A stretch of DNA of 64,000 nucleotides, from NCBI RefSeq assembly GCF_030345335.1, contig NZ_JAPVRC010000004.1:124001-188000 (forward strand), written 5' to 3'. This document shows, piece after piece, positions 29,087-39,931 of this stretch. The first letter of the stretch is position 1; each line of letters begins with the position of its first letter. The notes beneath the pieces are model-generated. The model did not search any database and was not told the origin of the DNA. It was given only the letters and a program-made list of their open reading frames with translations. The stretch comes from Halobacillus campisalis (GTDB taxonomy: Bacteria; Bacillota; Bacilli; Bacillales; Halobacillaceae). The position numbers were made by a program, and so were the translations under genes.

Positions 29087-29902
29087 ATGACAGAGTTCAT
29101 GGGAGAACTGATCGGGACTATGATCCTCATTATTTTAGGTGGAGGTGTAATAGCCGGAGCCAATTTAAACGCCACGAAAGCAGAAGGGAACTGGGTGCTC
29201 ATTACAATAGCCTGGGGACTTGGTGTAGCTATGGGGGTATACGCTGTAGGAGATGTTACGGGGGCGCACATTAATCCCGCAGTGACTCTCGGGTTAGCTA
29301 CTGTCGGAGACTTTGCATGGGCAAAAGTGCCGATGTATATTTTAGCTCAGCTTATCGGTGCGTTTATTGGAGCGGTGATAGTCTTCTTCCATTACCTCCC
29401 CCACTGGGCAGGAACGGAAGACGATATGGCAAAGCTTTCTATTTTTGCTACGGATCCAGCGATCGATAGTCCTGTCTCCAACTTGGTAAGTGAAATTATC
29501 GGAACATTTGTATTAGTTATGGGAATACTGTTCATAGGTGCAACAGAGTTTACTGATGGACTGAACCCTATCATCGTCGGTCTGCTCATAGTAGCAATCG
29601 GTATGTCACTAGGATCGACTACAGGTTATGCAATTAATCCAGCTCGTGATTTAGGGCCGAGAATCGCGCATGCCTTGCTGCCGATTCCAGGAAAAGGCCA
29701 TTCGAATTGGGGTTATTCCTGGGTGCCTGTATTAGGTCCTGCTATAGGCGGTGTCTATGGAGGGTTGTTTTATCAAGCTATCTTTGAAGCCACTCCTAAT
29801 ATATGGTTTTGGTTGATGTCAGTAGTCTTAGTCCTGATTTTGGGAACATCTTTAAAGGTAGAACTGAAGAAAGCTCAGCAAGGGAAACAACGAACAGCAT
29901 AG
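29087..29902 (+). CDS. glpF: Glycerol uptake facilitator GlpF
   Basis: This 271-residue aquaglyceroporin lets glycerol through the membrane. Both NPA boxes are present (AHINPAVTLG and YAINPARDLGPR), as are six TM helices, and the Asp after the second box (NPARD) fits a glycerol channel. I chose ATG 29087, 9 bases after AAAGGAG; a TTG at 29078 is too close to it. It lies 12 bases before glpK. Confidence 0.95.
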   Translation: MTEFMGELIGTMILIILGGGVIAGANLNATKAEGNWVLITIAWGLGVAMGVYAVGDVTGAHINPAVTLGLATVGDFAWAKVPMYILAQLIGAFIGAVIVFFHYLPHWAGTEDDMAKLSIFATDPAIDSPVSNLVSEIIGTFVLVMGILFIGATEFTDGLNPIIVGLLIVAIGMSLGSTTGYAINPARDLGPRIAHALLPIPGKGHSNWGYSWVPVLGPAIGGVYGGLFYQAIFEATPNIWFWLMSVVLVLILGTSLKVELKKAQQGKQRTA

Positions 29903-31414
<1,512 letters not shown>

Positions 31415-31480
31415 GAGTGGATTTTTTACGCTGCGTTTGATAGGATTAAAGTAAGTTAATAGATTCTGGTCGGAGATTTG

Positions 31481-31541
31481 GAGAGACCACGACACTTTGT
31501 AACAAACGTTGCTAAAGTTGTTCGTGGTCTCTTTTTTTATT
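31481..31541 (+). promoter_or_regulatory. glpD leader terminator, probable GlpP target
   Basis: GAGACCACGA pairs with TCGTGGTCTC, with a long inner region, followed by T7. It sits about 100 bases before glpD and after glpK, the layout of the B. subtilis glpD leader controlled by GlpP. Confidence 0.75.
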
Positions 31542-31639
31542 TCAATGCTCATTCCTACACATAATCCTGACCCGAATAGGGAATAAAGGTTATCAGACGA
31601 TCAAAATCAATCCGACTATACAAAAGGAGAGGTATCATC

Positions 31640-33307
31640 ATGAAGAATTTTTCTAATTATCAGCGACAAGAACAATTTAACAAGCTTAATCAAGAAGATT
31701 GGGACGTCCTCGTGATTGGCGGTGGAATAACGGGTTCAGGTATAGCTCTTGATGCAGCCAGCCGTGGAATGAAGACAGCAGTAGTGGAGATGCAGGACTA
31801 CGCGGCCGGAACTTCAAGCCGATCCACTAAGCTTGTTCACGGTGGTTTAAGATATTTAAAACAATTTGAAGTTAAAATGGTAGCTGAAGTAGGGAAAGAA
31901 CGTGAGATTGTTTATGAGAATGGTCCTCATGTCACTACACCTGAATGGATGATGCTTCCGTTCCACGAAGGCGGAAACTTCGGTCCTTTCAGTACGAGCC
32001 TCGGTCTTCGTGTTTATGACTACCTGGCAGGCGTAAAGAAGAGCGAGCGCAGAACGATGTTCGATTCCAAAGAAACGTTAGAACGCGAACCTTTAGTAAG
32101 AAAAGAAGGCCTTAAAGGGGCAGGGTTCTATGTAGAATATAAAACGGACGATGCACGTCTGACGCTAGAAGTAATGAAAAAAGCTGTAGAGCATGGAGCC
32201 ACATCACTTAACTATGCAAAAGTAGTAGATTTTCTCTATAGTGACTCAGGAAAAATTGAGGGAGCAATCGTCGAGGATTCCATTAGCGGAGAAACATATC
32301 AAGTTAATGCTAAACGTGTAGTTAATGCGGGTGGACCGTGGGTCGACGAGCTACGTGAAATTGATGGATCCAAAAAAGGTAAAACACTGCAGCTGACTAA
32401 AGGTGTCCACCTTGTCTTTGACCAATCCGATTTCCCATTACAGCAAGCGATTTACTTCGATACGCCGGATGGTCGAATGATTTTCGCAATCCCTAGAGAC
32501 GGAAAAACATATGTCGGAACTACAGATACGCCTTTTGACGAAGAAATCGATCATCCTAAAATGACAAACGTTGACCGTGACTATATTTTGGATGCCATAC
32601 ACATGATGTTCCCGTCTGTGAAAGTTACAGCAGAAGATGTTGAGTCCAGCTGGGCTGGTGTGCGTCCGCTTATTCACGAAGATGGAAAAGATCCTTCTGA
32701 AATTTCTCGTAAAGATGAGATATTCGTTTCAGATTCAGGATTGATTTCCATGGCTGGAGGTAAACTGACGGGGTACCGTAAAATGTCTCAAACCGCTGTC
32801 GATATAGTCAGAGATCAGCTGGCAGAGGAGTATGGTATTCGTTATTCTGATTCAGAGACGAAGCATATGGCTATTTCAGGGGGAGAAGTCAACGGATCCA
32901 AAGGATACAAAACGTTCAGAGAAGAACGAATCAAAATCGGCGAATCCCTTGGGTTAACCCATGAAAAAGCGGCAGAAATGGTGGACTTATATGGAGCAAA
33001 TGTCGATAAGTTTTATCAACTGTTCCAAGATAAAAAGGCTGAAGCTTCTGCAGCATTGATTGATCGGGTAGTATTTGCCCAGTTAACTATGGCTTTAGAA
33101 TATGAGGGAGTCTATAAGCCTGTCGACTTTTTTGTAAGAAGAACGGCTGCCCTGTTTTTCAATATCGCTTGGGTGCACGAACACAAGCAGCCAGTGATTG
33201 ATTATATGGCTCAAGAATTGAAATGGACAGATCAACAGAAGATGGAGTACACGGCTGAACTTGACGAATTGTTAAGAGAAGCTGTGGAGCCTGTGCAAAT
33301 CAGTTAA
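31640..33307 (+). CDS. glpD: Aerobic glycerol-3-phosphate dehydrogenase
   Basis: This 555-residue membrane-associated flavoprotein oxidises glycerol-3-phosphate to DHAP and passes electrons to quinone. The FAD-binding VIGGGITGSGIALDAASRG motif at about 25-43 and TSSRSTKLVHGGLRYL are diagnostic. A GGAGAGG site precedes the ATG. It forms its own transcript with a GlpP-type leader. Confidence 0.96.
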   Translation: MKNFSNYQRQEQFNKLNQEDWDVLVIGGGITGSGIALDAASRGMKTAVVEMQDYAAGTSSRSTKLVHGGLRYLKQFEVKMVAEVGKEREIVYENGPHVTTPEWMMLPFHEGGNFGPFSTSLGLRVYDYLAGVKKSERRTMFDSKETLEREPLVRKEGLKGAGFYVEYKTDDARLTLEVMKKAVEHGATSLNYAKVVDFLYSDSGKIEGAIVEDSISGETYQVNAKRVVNAGGPWVDELREIDGSKKGKTLQLTKGVHLVFDQSDFPLQQAIYFDTPDGRMIFAIPRDGKTYVGTTDTPFDEEIDHPKMTNVDRDYILDAIHMMFPSVKVTAEDVESSWAGVRPLIHEDGKDPSEISRKDEIFVSDSGLISMAGGKLTGYRKMSQTAVDIVRDQLAEEYGIRYSDSETKHMAISGGEVNGSKGYKTFREERIKIGESLGLTHEKAAEMVDLYGANVDKFYQLFQDKKAEASAALIDRVVFAQLTMALEYEGVYKPVDFFVRRTAALFFNIAWVHEHKQPVIDYMAQELKWTDQQKMEYTAELDELLREAVEPVQIS

Positions 33308-33342
33308 TAAAGTAAATGGTTCAATCGTGAATTCACTTGAGT

Positions 33343-33378
33343 AAAGCTCAGAGCTGCTATATGGCTCTGAGCTTTATT
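33343..33378 (+). terminator. Terminator after glpD
   Basis: AAAGCTCAGAGC pairs with GCTCTGAGCTTT and is followed by ATTTAT. The stem is perfect; the tail is only moderately T-rich. Confidence 0.85.
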
Positions 33379-33447
33379 TATATACAGGTTTATTAACTAA
33401 ATATCCCTTATTTTTATGACCAGGCTTTAAGATGTTTTTTGGCGGTT

Positions 33448-33636
33448 TCAACGACTGAAACGCGAGCCTATTCCTACAACCACCTTCCGCTCATTATGGT
33501 GACGGAACAGTGGAAAATCTTGAAGTTGACTATTCAACAATTCTTTCAGTGCACTGACCAATAATTGATAAACGAAACTATTTATATGCTTTCGCTTTTG
33601 CAAAAATAAATTCACCTGCTGTTTACTTAGTTTCAA
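33448..33636 (-). CDS. Doubtful 62-residue ORF, possibly a gene remnant
   Basis: In the 420-base gap after glpD, the minus strand encodes LKLSKQQVNLFLQKRKHINS and onward to a stop, starting with TTG and without a good ribosome site. It reads like real protein (Leu/Lys/Gln-rich helices, then an HHNERK turn) but I recognise no family. It may be the end of a decayed gene such as a transposase, or noise. Confidence 0.25.
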   Translation of the reverse strand: MKLSKQQVNLFLQKRKHINSFVYQLLVSALKELLNSQLQDFPLFRHHNERKVVVGIGSRFSR

Positions 33637-33660
33637 TACCTTATCTTAACTACTTGCCCA

Positions 33661-33689
33661 TTGAGCGGATGGAATTTTTTGTGTATACT
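33661..33689 (+). promoter_or_regulatory. Sigma-A type promoter
   Basis: TTGAGC (33661-33666), 17-base spacer, TATACT (33684-33689), 39 bases before the start of the two-TM protein gene. Confidence 0.65.
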
Positions 33690-33727
33690 TTTATTAACTG
33701 AATTTTCTAGGAATGGGAATGTAGTCT

Positions 33728-34549
33728 ATGATCAATGCACAGAAGCTAGTCCGCCGCGATGGCGTAAGACAGCTTATTACAGGCGGAATATTAATCGCGA
33801 TTATGATGTTCTTTTTGATTTCTATATTTTTTACCGGATTCAGCAGTATGCTTATTTCGAGCGTATATAGTATAGCTTTTGGTCTGGCAGGCATAGCCGT
33901 ATTTAATCGCGGAATAAAGGATTATCGCGATGCATCTCAGTCCAAAGGATTCATTCAAGATCTTTCTACTGATTCCTACCACACCTTACCACAGCGCATG
34001 TATATCGGTCATAAAGCTGCAGATGTTTTTCATGCTAGCTTATACGATATGAACGGAGAGGTATACAGCGAAATTAAACCAAAAGAAAAGTACGATATAA
34101 AGATTTTCAGACCTTTCATCAGCCTGTTTAATGGAGGAAGTCTTATTCCGGCTACTTATCAAATGTATGATAAGGCTGGAGATCCTTCTTATAAAATCGA
34201 TAAAAAAGGCGGGTTTACTTGGCGCGGTTACGTACAGTATCCAGATGGCGCCTATGTAGCATATACTTCGCATGAAAAATTAAAAGGGACTGGCAAGAGT
34301 GTATTCTGTTATATTGAAGGAGAAAAAACTCAATGGAAGGCAGAAGGAGACAGGGTTATCGGACATTTGGAAGTGAAAGATGAAGAAGGACTTTTATGGG
34401 CTGTAATTAAAAGGGATGCTGTTCCTTATGAAGCTGCTGAACAATTTGACCGCATGCCTGGATATTTAGTCGAATGGAAAAAACGTGAAGATATTCCCCA
34501 CTCCCTGGTAGCTTTTCTGTTCTTAGTTCAAACGAATACAGCTGGATAA
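33728..34549 (+). CDS. Two-TM protein with a soluble domain, tubby-like fold suspected
   Basis: The 273-residue protein has two adjacent TM helices at about 15-38 and 40-60, then a 200-residue cytoplasmic domain rich in short beta strands (for example SLIPATYQMYDKAGDPSYKI, then KKGGFTWRGYVQYPDG). The strand pattern recalls tubby/LURP-like domains, but this is only a resemblance. It is monocistronic, with a promoter at 33661 and a perfect terminator. I do not know its function. Confidence 0.7.
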   Translation: MINAQKLVRRDGVRQLITGGILIAIMMFFLISIFFTGFSSMLISSVYSIAFGLAGIAVFNRGIKDYRDASQSKGFIQDLSTDSYHTLPQRMYIGHKAADVFHASLYDMNGEVYSEIKPKEKYDIKIFRPFISLFNGGSLIPATYQMYDKAGDPSYKIDKKGGFTWRGYVQYPDGAYVAYTSHEKLKGTGKSVFCYIEGEKTQWKAEGDRVIGHLEVKDEEGLLWAVIKRDAVPYEAAEQFDRMPGYLVEWKKREDIPHSLVAFLFLVQTNTAG

Positions 34550-34551
34550 TT

Positions 34552-34579
34552 GCGCTGATGCCTGGCATCAGCGTTTTTT
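34552..34579 (+). terminator. Terminator after the two-TM protein gene
   Basis: CGCTGATGC-CTG-GCATCAGCG is followed by T6. Confidence 0.9.
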
Positions 34580-34597
34580 AGCGTGAAGTGAAACGTG

Positions 34598-34628
34598 TTG
34601 ACCTTTACGTCAACGTAAATGCTATGAT
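34598..34628 (+). promoter_or_regulatory. MerR-type promoter with 19-base spacer and dyad operator
   Basis: TTGACC (34598-34603) and TATGAT (34623-34628) are separated by 19 bases, too long for plain sigma-A but typical of MerR-activated promoters. Inside the spacer lies the perfect dyad TTTACGT-CA-ACGTAAA (34604-34619). It is upstream of a MerR gene, so autoregulation is likely. The dyad resembles sites I recall for LiuR-type MerR regulators of acyl-CoA and branched-chain amino acid breakdown. Confidence 0.8.
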
Positions 34629-34655
34629 TTATGTGCGGAGAAGGAGGATTTTCCT

Positions 34656-35057
34656 ATCGAAAATAAAACTATTTCAGAAGTAGCGTATCATTATGACGTC
34701 ACTGCAAGAACGATTCGGTATTATGAAGAGCTTGGTCTAATTTCACCGATGAGGAAGAATGGACAGCGTGTGTTCACTCAAAAGGAAATGACTAGACTGC
34801 GTCTAATTTCTCGTGGTAAAAAATATGGATTTCAACTTGATGAAATTAAAGAAATGATACAGCTTTTTGATCAGGATCCTTCGGGTATCAAACAGCTTGA
34901 ATCCGTCATTCAGCGAGCTCAGAGGAAAATGGATGAGGTGGAAGCACGAATTGAGGAATTACAATTGCTGAAGACAGAGATGAAAAGCTGGATTTTCAAC
35001 TTTAATGAAGAATCGGAAAAACGGAAAAAAGGAAGGCTGATGCCTTTTATCGACTAG
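34656..35057 (+). CDS. MerR-family regulator, apparent ATC start codon
   Basis: The 133-residue regulator has a full MerR winged helix (TISEVAYHYDVTARTIRYYE then ELGLISPMRKNGQRVFTQ) and a C-terminal coiled coil (about 75-120). Only an internal ATG at 34749 exists, which would delete most of the DNA-binding domain. In frame upstream there is no ATG, GTG or TTG before a stop at 34599. AAGGAGG (34641-34647) stands 8 bases before ATC 34656, where the conserved N-terminus begins. I therefore place the start at ATC. No Cys cluster for metal is visible; LiuR-like acyl-CoA sensing is an inference from the operator and the RGKKYGFQLDEIKEM stretch. Confidence 0.75.
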   Translation: MENKTISEVAYHYDVTARTIRYYEELGLISPMRKNGQRVFTQKEMTRLRLISRGKKYGFQLDEIKEMIQLFDQDPSGIKQLESVIQRAQRKMDEVEARIEELQLLKTEMKSWIFNFNEESEKRKKGRLMPFID

Positions 35058-35097
35058 TAAACTCTGTAAAATAGTAGAAACTCTTGGAGGTCTGTCT

Positions 35098-35271
35098 ATG
35101 AATTTTTACAAAGAAGACGATGACTTGAGAAAAATTCTGAAAAAACAGCTGGAACCCTCATTTTTTGTTTGGGCTGATCGCAAGGGGCAGCCTAAATTAA
35201 TCAAGTTTAATACAAAAGGAGAAGATATTTCAGAAGTTTGGGTTAATGAAGGCTGCCGTAATACAATATGA
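35098..35271 (+). CDS. Small hypothetical protein, 57 residues
   Basis: The ORF starts at ATG 35098, 7 bases after TTGGAGG, and encodes MNFYKEDDDLRKILKKQLEP, ending CRNTI. It is charged and soluble with no recognised domain. It follows the MerR gene by 40 bases and may share its transcript. The ribosome site is good, so I believe it is translated; the function is unknown. Confidence 0.5.
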   Translation: MNFYKEDDDLRKILKKQLEPSFFVWADRKGQPKLIKFNTKGEDISEVWVNEGCRNTI

Positions 35272-35431
35272 GATAGCTTCTGAAAATGAACGAAAGTTAA
35301 ACGTTGCGAAGGTGTTTATACACCAAATCTCTAATCATGCAACCAAAAAAGTGAGCCCGTTTACATTGAAATTTGCAGAAGATATATTGGAGCTTTCTGA
35401 AGAAACTGCAGCAAAAACTGATGAGAATTAA
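35246..35431 (+). CDS. Small hypothetical protein, 61 residues, overlapping the previous gene
   Basis: ATG 35246 lies 26 bases inside the upstream small gene in another frame. The ribosome site is weak, so translation would depend on coupling. The product (MKAAVIQYEIASENERKLNV and onward) is acidic and helical. The pair could also be one protein split by a frameshift between 35246 and 35271. No family is recognised. Confidence 0.4.
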   Translation: MKAAVIQYEIASENERKLNVAKVFIHQISNHATKKVSPFTLKFAEDILELSEETAAKTDEN

Positions 35432-35449
35432 GCTCATCATTTTTTTTTG
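35419..35449 (+). terminator. Terminator after the MerR/small-gene unit
   Basis: TGATGAG-AATTAAG-CTCATCA is followed by nine T. It overlaps the last codons of the 61-residue ORF. Confidence 0.85.
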
Positions 35450-35544
35450 GAAACTTTGTTAAATCTCAGTACTATTAAGAAAGTAAGTTTGCTCTATGCT
35501 GGTTTTGGTATGATAATAGAGGGAATGTATTATAGGTCTAAGTA

Positions 35545-35586
35545 TTGACGGTGTAACTTCATCATGTTAGCATATTAGCATACTAA
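35545..35586 (+). promoter_or_regulatory. his operon promoter with repeated operator-like motif
   Basis: TTGACG (35545-35550), 17 bases, TAGCAT (35568-35573) with an upstream TG (extended -10). TTAGCATA occurs twice in a row (35567-35582) and is closed by CTAA, giving TTAG...CTAA half-sites over the -10 and transcript start. This looks like a repressor site. A TrpR-family regulator (HisR/YerC) controls his genes in some Bacillales; its link to this motif is my inference. No T-box was found. Confidence 0.6.
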
Positions 35587-35612
35587 AGGATTTAGGAAGG
35601 ACGGAACTCTAA

Positions 35613-36797
35613 ATGGCGAAGCGTCTTATGTTTGAAAAACCATTAGGAATGCGAGACACGCTTCCTTTTTTTTATAATCAAAAATCAAAAGCAAGAGAAC
35701 AATTGAAGTCATCTATTCTTTCTTATGGGTTTTCTTTTATGGATACCCCCTTTCTCGAATATCACGAAACGGTAGGCAAGGTCAGTGCCACCAAAGAGCA
35801 GCGCTTATTCAAGCTGCTTGATCAGCAAGGACATACTCTCGTGCTGCGTCCAGATATGACAGCACCTATTGCTCGTGTGGCCGCCTCTCAGCTTAAAGAT
35901 GCAGAATATCCTTTGCGTTTAGCTTATGACGGTCCAGTATTCAGAGCACAACAGGCGGAAGGCGGAAAGCCTGCCCAATTTGAACAGGTTGGGACTGAGC
36001 TCATTGGAGATCATTCATCTCACGGTGATGCGGAAGTCATTGCCTTATTAGTTGAATCATTAAAACGGTCAGGTTTGACCGACTTTGTGATTACGATAGG
36101 ACACATTGGTTATGTAAAAGCGTTCTTTAAAGATTTACTAGGAAATGACGAATCGACTAAAGAGTTGCTGCTGGAGCATCTCTATCGTAAAAATTATGTC
36201 GGTTACCGCGAAGAAGTGAAGGCACAAACCCTTACGGATGATAAAAAGAATGCTTTGCTAGCTTTGTTGGACCTGCGCGGTGGAGAAGAAGTATTCGCGA
36301 AAAGTAAATCTCTGGCCAGAAATCAAGTGTGCATGCAGGCGGTAAATGAATTGAAGCAGCTCTATAAGTTATTGAGTAATTATGGCGTTGAAAGCCATGT
36401 GAAATTTGACTTCAACCTGATCAGCCATATGAATTACTACACGGGGATTTTATTTGAAGGATACGCTCCGAACCTTGGCGCTTTATTATGTAATGGAGGA
36501 AGGTATGATACATTGCTTCCTTCTTTTAAGCTGAACGCGTCGGCTACTGGGTTCGCCATTCATCTGGAACGACTTGTAGAAGCGATCAATGATGAAGAAA
36601 ATGGAGAGACCAGGCTTGGGGTCATCGTCGATGATGATACTCACATCAAAGGTGTGCAGAAAGCGAAGGAACTGCGTCAACAAGGATACCCTGTACTTTT
36701 ACAGCACGTTGACCAGATCCCGGACATTCAAGAATTTAAAAATCAACTGAAGGAGCATATCGATTTTACTGCGAAAGGAGGACTAAATGATGAGTAA
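35613..36797 (+). CDS. hisZ: ATP phosphoribosyltransferase regulatory subunit HisZ
   Basis: The 394-residue paralogue of histidyl-tRNA synthetase has class II motifs ([32 protein letters not shown] and GGRYDTL) but serves as the regulatory partner of short-form HisG, carrying histidine feedback. It is first in the his operon behind GGAAGG. It overlaps hisG by 11 bases, consistent with hetero-octamer partners. Confidence 0.95.
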   Translation: MAKRLMFEKPLGMRDTLPFFYNQKSKAREQLKSSILSYGFSFMDTPFLEYHETVGKVSATKEQRLFKLLDQQGHTLVLRPDMTAPIARVAASQLKDAEYPLRLAYDGPVFRAQQAEGGKPAQFEQVGTELIGDHSSHGDAEVIALLVESLKRSGLTDFVITIGHIGYVKAFFKDLLGNDESTKELLLEHLYRKNYVGYREEVKAQTLTDDKKNALLALLDLRGGEEVFAKSKSLARNQVCMQAVNELKQLYKLLSNYGVESHVKFDFNLISHMNYYTGILFEGYAPNLGALLCNGGRYDTLLPSFKLNASATGFAIHLERLVEAINDEENGETRLGVIVDDDTHIKGVQKAKELRQQGYPVLLQHVDQIPDIQEFKNQLKEHIDFTAKGGLNDE

Positions 36798-37428
36798 GCC
36801 ACTAGTAATCGCGATGCCTAAAGGCCGGATTTATGAAGAGGCAGCCGGTTTAATGAAGCAGGCTGGTTACCATTTATCAGCCGATGCAGAAGAATCACGG
36901 AAGTTGATATTGGACTTTCCAGAACAGAATATCCAGGTGATGATGGCTAAACCTATGGACGTTGTGACGTACGTTGAATATGGTGCGGCAGATATAGGAA
37001 TTGCGGGTAAGGATGTTCTTCTAGAACAAGATCGTGATGTATATGAAGTATTGGATTTGAAAATCAGTCCTTGCTACGTAGCTGTTGCAGGGCTGCCCAA
37101 TCAGCCGCTCAGCCGTATCGCTCCGAAGATCGCAACTAAATATCCTAAAATCGCGTCAGACTATTTCAGACAACAGGGAGAACAAATAGAAATCATCCCG
37201 TTGAATGGTTCGATTGAACTGGCTCCCATCATTGGCCTCACTGACCGCATAGTAGATATAGTGTCTACGGGACGCACATTGAAAGAAAACGGTCTTGTTG
37301 AATATGAGAAAATTACGGATATCACGTCTCGTTTAATCGTCAACCCTGTCAGTTATCGTCTGAAGGGTGAGGAGATTGATGAGATGGTGAACGGACTGAG
37401 CAAAGCAGTGGAGGTGGAACAAGCTTGA
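36787..37428 (+). CDS. hisG: ATP phosphoribosyltransferase catalytic subunit, short form
   Basis: This is the first step of histidine synthesis: ATP plus PRPP to phosphoribosyl-ATP. At 213 residues it lacks the C-terminal regulatory domain and so needs His[11 protein letters not shown] and the PRPP-binding stretch [15 protein letters not shown] are visible. ATG 36787 follows AAAGGAGG; a second ATG at 36790 is equally possible. Confidence 0.95.
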   Translation: MMSKPLVIAMPKGRIYEEAAGLMKQAGYHLSADAEESRKLILDFPEQNIQVMMAKPMDVVTYVEYGAADIGIAGKDVLLEQDRDVYEVLDLKISPCYVAVAGLPNQPLSRIAPKIATKYPKIASDYFRQQGEQIEIIPLNGSIELAPIIGLTDRIVDIVSTGRTLKENGLVEYEKITDITSRLIVNPVSYRLKGEEIDEMVNGLSKAVEVEQA

Positions 37429-38699
37429 AAATCATCCAAAAACACGAACTGAACTCTTTAAAAAGAAGTGTGGATCAAGGGACTGAAGAGCAAAGAGAAG
37501 CTGTGAAAAAAATCATTCATGATGTAAAACAGCGCGGAGATGCAGCTGTCCAATCTTACACGAAGCAGTTCGATCGAGTTGACCTTGAGGAGTTGCGGGT
37601 ATCGGAAGATGAGATGGATGCGGCTTATGAATCGATTGATGGTGAATTCATTGAAATTCTCCAGGAAGCTGAGCAGAACATCCGTCGTTTCCATGAGCGC
37701 CAACGTACAAATTCCTGGTTTGAACCTGCAGCGGATGGTTCAATTCTTGGCCAAAAAATCACTGCCATCGATGCTGCGGGGATTTATGTGCCAGGCGGGA
37801 CAGCGGCCTATCCCTCTTCTGTTTTTATGAACGTTATTCCTGCCCAAGTAGCCGGAGTAGAACGTATCGTTATGACGACGCCACCAGGAAAAGATGGGAA
37901 CGTCCCTGAGGGCGTCCTTGTAGCTGCTAAGCTCTTAGGTGTTCATGAGGTCTATAAAGTGGGGGGAGCTCAAGCTATTGCAGCATTAGCTTATGGAACA
38001 GAAAGCCTTCAACCTGTCGATAAAATCACCGGCCCGGGAAATGTATTTGTCGCTCTTGCCAAGCGTGAAGTTTTTGGGGATGTAGATATTGATATGATTG
38101 CCGGCCCAAGCGAAATCGCGGTGTTAGCTGATGATTCTGCTAAAGCTAACGAGGTGGCGGCTGATTTATTATCACAGGCAGAGCATGATGCCCGTTCCTC
38201 CAGTGTGCTCGTTACGACGAGCAGAGAACTGGCTGAAAAAGTGGAAGAGCAAATTGAAACCCAGCTTAAAGACCTCCCGCGTTATGAGATTGCACGTGCA
38301 AGTATTGACGATTATGGAGCGATTATTATCTGTGAGGAGATGGATGAAGCAATCGCAGTCATCAATGAAATCGCAGCAGAACACTTGGAAATTATGACAA
38401 AGGATCCATTTGGCGATATGGCAAAAGTGAAACACGCAGGGGCGATTTTTTTAGGTCCATATAGCAGTGAGCCTGTTGGTGATTACTTTGCGGGGCCGAA
38501 TCACGTATTGCCAACCAGCGGCACAGCGAGATTTTCCAGTCCGTTATCCGTTGATGACTTTACTAAAAAATCCAGTATCATCTCATACAGTGAGCAAGCA
38601 TTAAAAAGCAATGGCGGGAAAATTTCTCAATTCGCACGTTTAGAAGGACTCGAGGCCCATGCCAGGGCTATAGAAACCCGGAAGGAGCGCTGGAAATGA
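37425..38699 (+). CDS. hisD: Histidinol dehydrogenase
   Basis: This 424-residue zinc enzyme performs the last two oxidations, histidinol to histidine. The signature region [20 protein letters not shown] and the zinc-site motif [21 protein letters not shown] are clear. It starts with TTG at 37425, overlapping the hisG stop by four bases, with GGAGGTGG upstream. Confidence 0.95.
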   Translation: MKIIQKHELNSLKRSVDQGTEEQREAVKKIIHDVKQRGDAAVQSYTKQFDRVDLEELRVSEDEMDAAYESIDGEFIEILQEAEQNIRRFHERQRTNSWFEPAADGSILGQKITAIDAAGIYVPGGTAAYPSSVFMNVIPAQVAGVERIVMTTPPGKDGNVPEGVLVAAKLLGVHEVYKVGGAQAIAALAYGTESLQPVDKITGPGNVFVALAKREVFGDVDIDMIAGPSEIAVLADDSAKANEVAADLLSQAEHDARSSSVLVTTSRELAEKVEEQIETQLKDLPRYEIARASIDDYGAIIICEEMDEAIAVINEIAAEHLEIMTKDPFGDMAKVKHAGAIFLGPYSSEPVGDYFAGPNHVLPTSGTARFSSPLSVDDFTKKSSIISYSEQALKSNGGKISQFARLEGLEAHARAIETRKERWK

Positions 38700-39289
38700 T
38701 GGCAGAGCGTAAATCTGTGATAGCTAGAAAAACTAGAGAGACGGATATTGAACTTGAATTCGCGATTGATGGAACAGGAACATCAGATCTTAATGTCCAA
38801 GTTCCTTTCATGTCCCATATGCTGGAATTGTTCACAAAACACGGGCAGTTTGATTTGAAGGTAGCGGGGAAGGGTGATGTTGAAGTTGATGACCATCATC
38901 TGACAGAAGATATCGGCATCGTACTTGGACAAGCTTTAAAGGAAGCATTGGGAGATAAATATGGAATCAAACGGTATGGATCTATGACTCTTCCAATGGA
39001 TGAAACACTGGTCACTGTGGCCGTGGACTTGAGCGACCGTCCTCACCTTGAATGGCGGGCTGACCTTCCTAAGGATCGAGTTGGAACATTTGATACGGAA
39101 AATGTTCACGAATTTTTCTGGAAGCTGGCTGTAGAAGCTCGTATGAATCTTCATATTGTGGTTCATCACGGTCATAACACTCATCACATTATAGAAGCGA
39201 TGTTTAAAGCATTGGCTAGAGCACTTGATGAGGCTACGACGGTCGATCCTAGAATCCAAGGTGTGCCAAGTACGAAAGGAAGTTTATAA
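38696..39289 (+). CDS. hisB: Imidazoleglycerol-phosphate dehydratase
   Basis: The 197-residue monofunctional IGP dehydratase has the two metal-binding His clusters [10 protein letters not shown] and [15 protein letters not shown] 38696 overlaps the hisD stop (ATGA); a second ATG at 38699 is possible. There is no phosphatase domain, so histidinol phosphatase must be encoded elsewhere (HisK/HisJ type). Confidence 0.95.
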   Translation: MMAERKSVIARKTRETDIELEFAIDGTGTSDLNVQVPFMSHMLELFTKHGQFDLKVAGKGDVEVDDHHLTEDIGIVLGQALKEALGDKYGIKRYGSMTLPMDETLVTVAVDLSDRPHLEWRADLPKDRVGTFDTENVHEFFWKLAVEARMNLHIVVHHGHNTHHIIEAMFKALARALDEATTVDPRIQGVPSTKGSL

Positions 39290-39919
39290 ATGATAGGAAT
39301 CATTGATTATGGAATGGGTAATTTATTCAGCGTTTCGAAGGCGCTGGAACGAATGGACATTCCTTACAAGATAGGGGATCGCCCTGATAAGATCGATAAC
39401 TGCACAGGATATATTTTACCTGGTGTTGGCGCGTTCCCGGATGCGATGAAAGCTCTTGAAGAACATGGTTTTATTGATTTTATAAAACAAAAGGTGAGTG
39501 AAGGTGTACCTATGTATGGTATTTGTTTAGGTATGCAGCTGCTGTTTGAAGAAAGCGAAGAAGGCGGTTTGACTAAAGGTCTCGGATTATTTCCCGGGAA
39601 AATCGAAAGGTTTCCGGGTATCAGTCCAGGCGGTCAAACGTATAAAGTGCCTCATATGGGCTGGAATCAGTTGAAGCTGCATCAATCTGACCATCTACTA
39701 ATGGAAAATGTAGGGGAAGAATACGTCTACTTTGTGCACTCCTACGTCGTGGAAACTGACGAAAATGCCATACTATATGCCACAGCTGATTATCATCAGC
39801 AGGTGCCGGCTATAGTAGGGAAAGGAAACCTCGTAGCAAGCCAGTTTCACCCTGAAAAAAGTGGGCGTGCCGGTGTACAGCTTTTAGAAAATTTTTGTAA
39901 GCGAATCGTTAAACAGTGA
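39290..39919 (+). CDS. hisH: Imidazole glycerol phosphate synthase, glutaminase subunit HisH
   Basis: The 209-residue class I amidotransferase has nucleophile Cys in GICLGMQLLFE and the His-Glu pair in SQFHPEKSG. It supplies ammonia to HisF. The ATG directly abuts the hisB stop. Confidence 0.95.
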   Translation: MIGIIDYGMGNLFSVSKALERMDIPYKIGDRPDKIDNCTGYILPGVGAFPDAMKALEEHGFIDFIKQKVSEGVPMYGICLGMQLLFEESEEGGLTKGLGLFPGKIERFPGISPGGQTYKVPHMGWNQLKLHQSDHLLMENVGEEYVYFVHSYVVETDENAILYATADYHQQVPAIVGKGNLVASQFHPEKSGRAGVQLLENFCKRIVKQ

Positions 39920-39931
39920 GGAGCATTTAGT

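Noticed and set aside
33448-33636. Insertion sequence after glpD
   Set aside because: Only a 62-codon frame without terminal inverted repeats or target duplication; kept as a doubtful ORF only.
35450-35612. T-box or histidine leader peptide upstream of hisZ
   Set aside because: No specifier loop, T-box motif or His codon run was found; an operator-type repeat is present instead.
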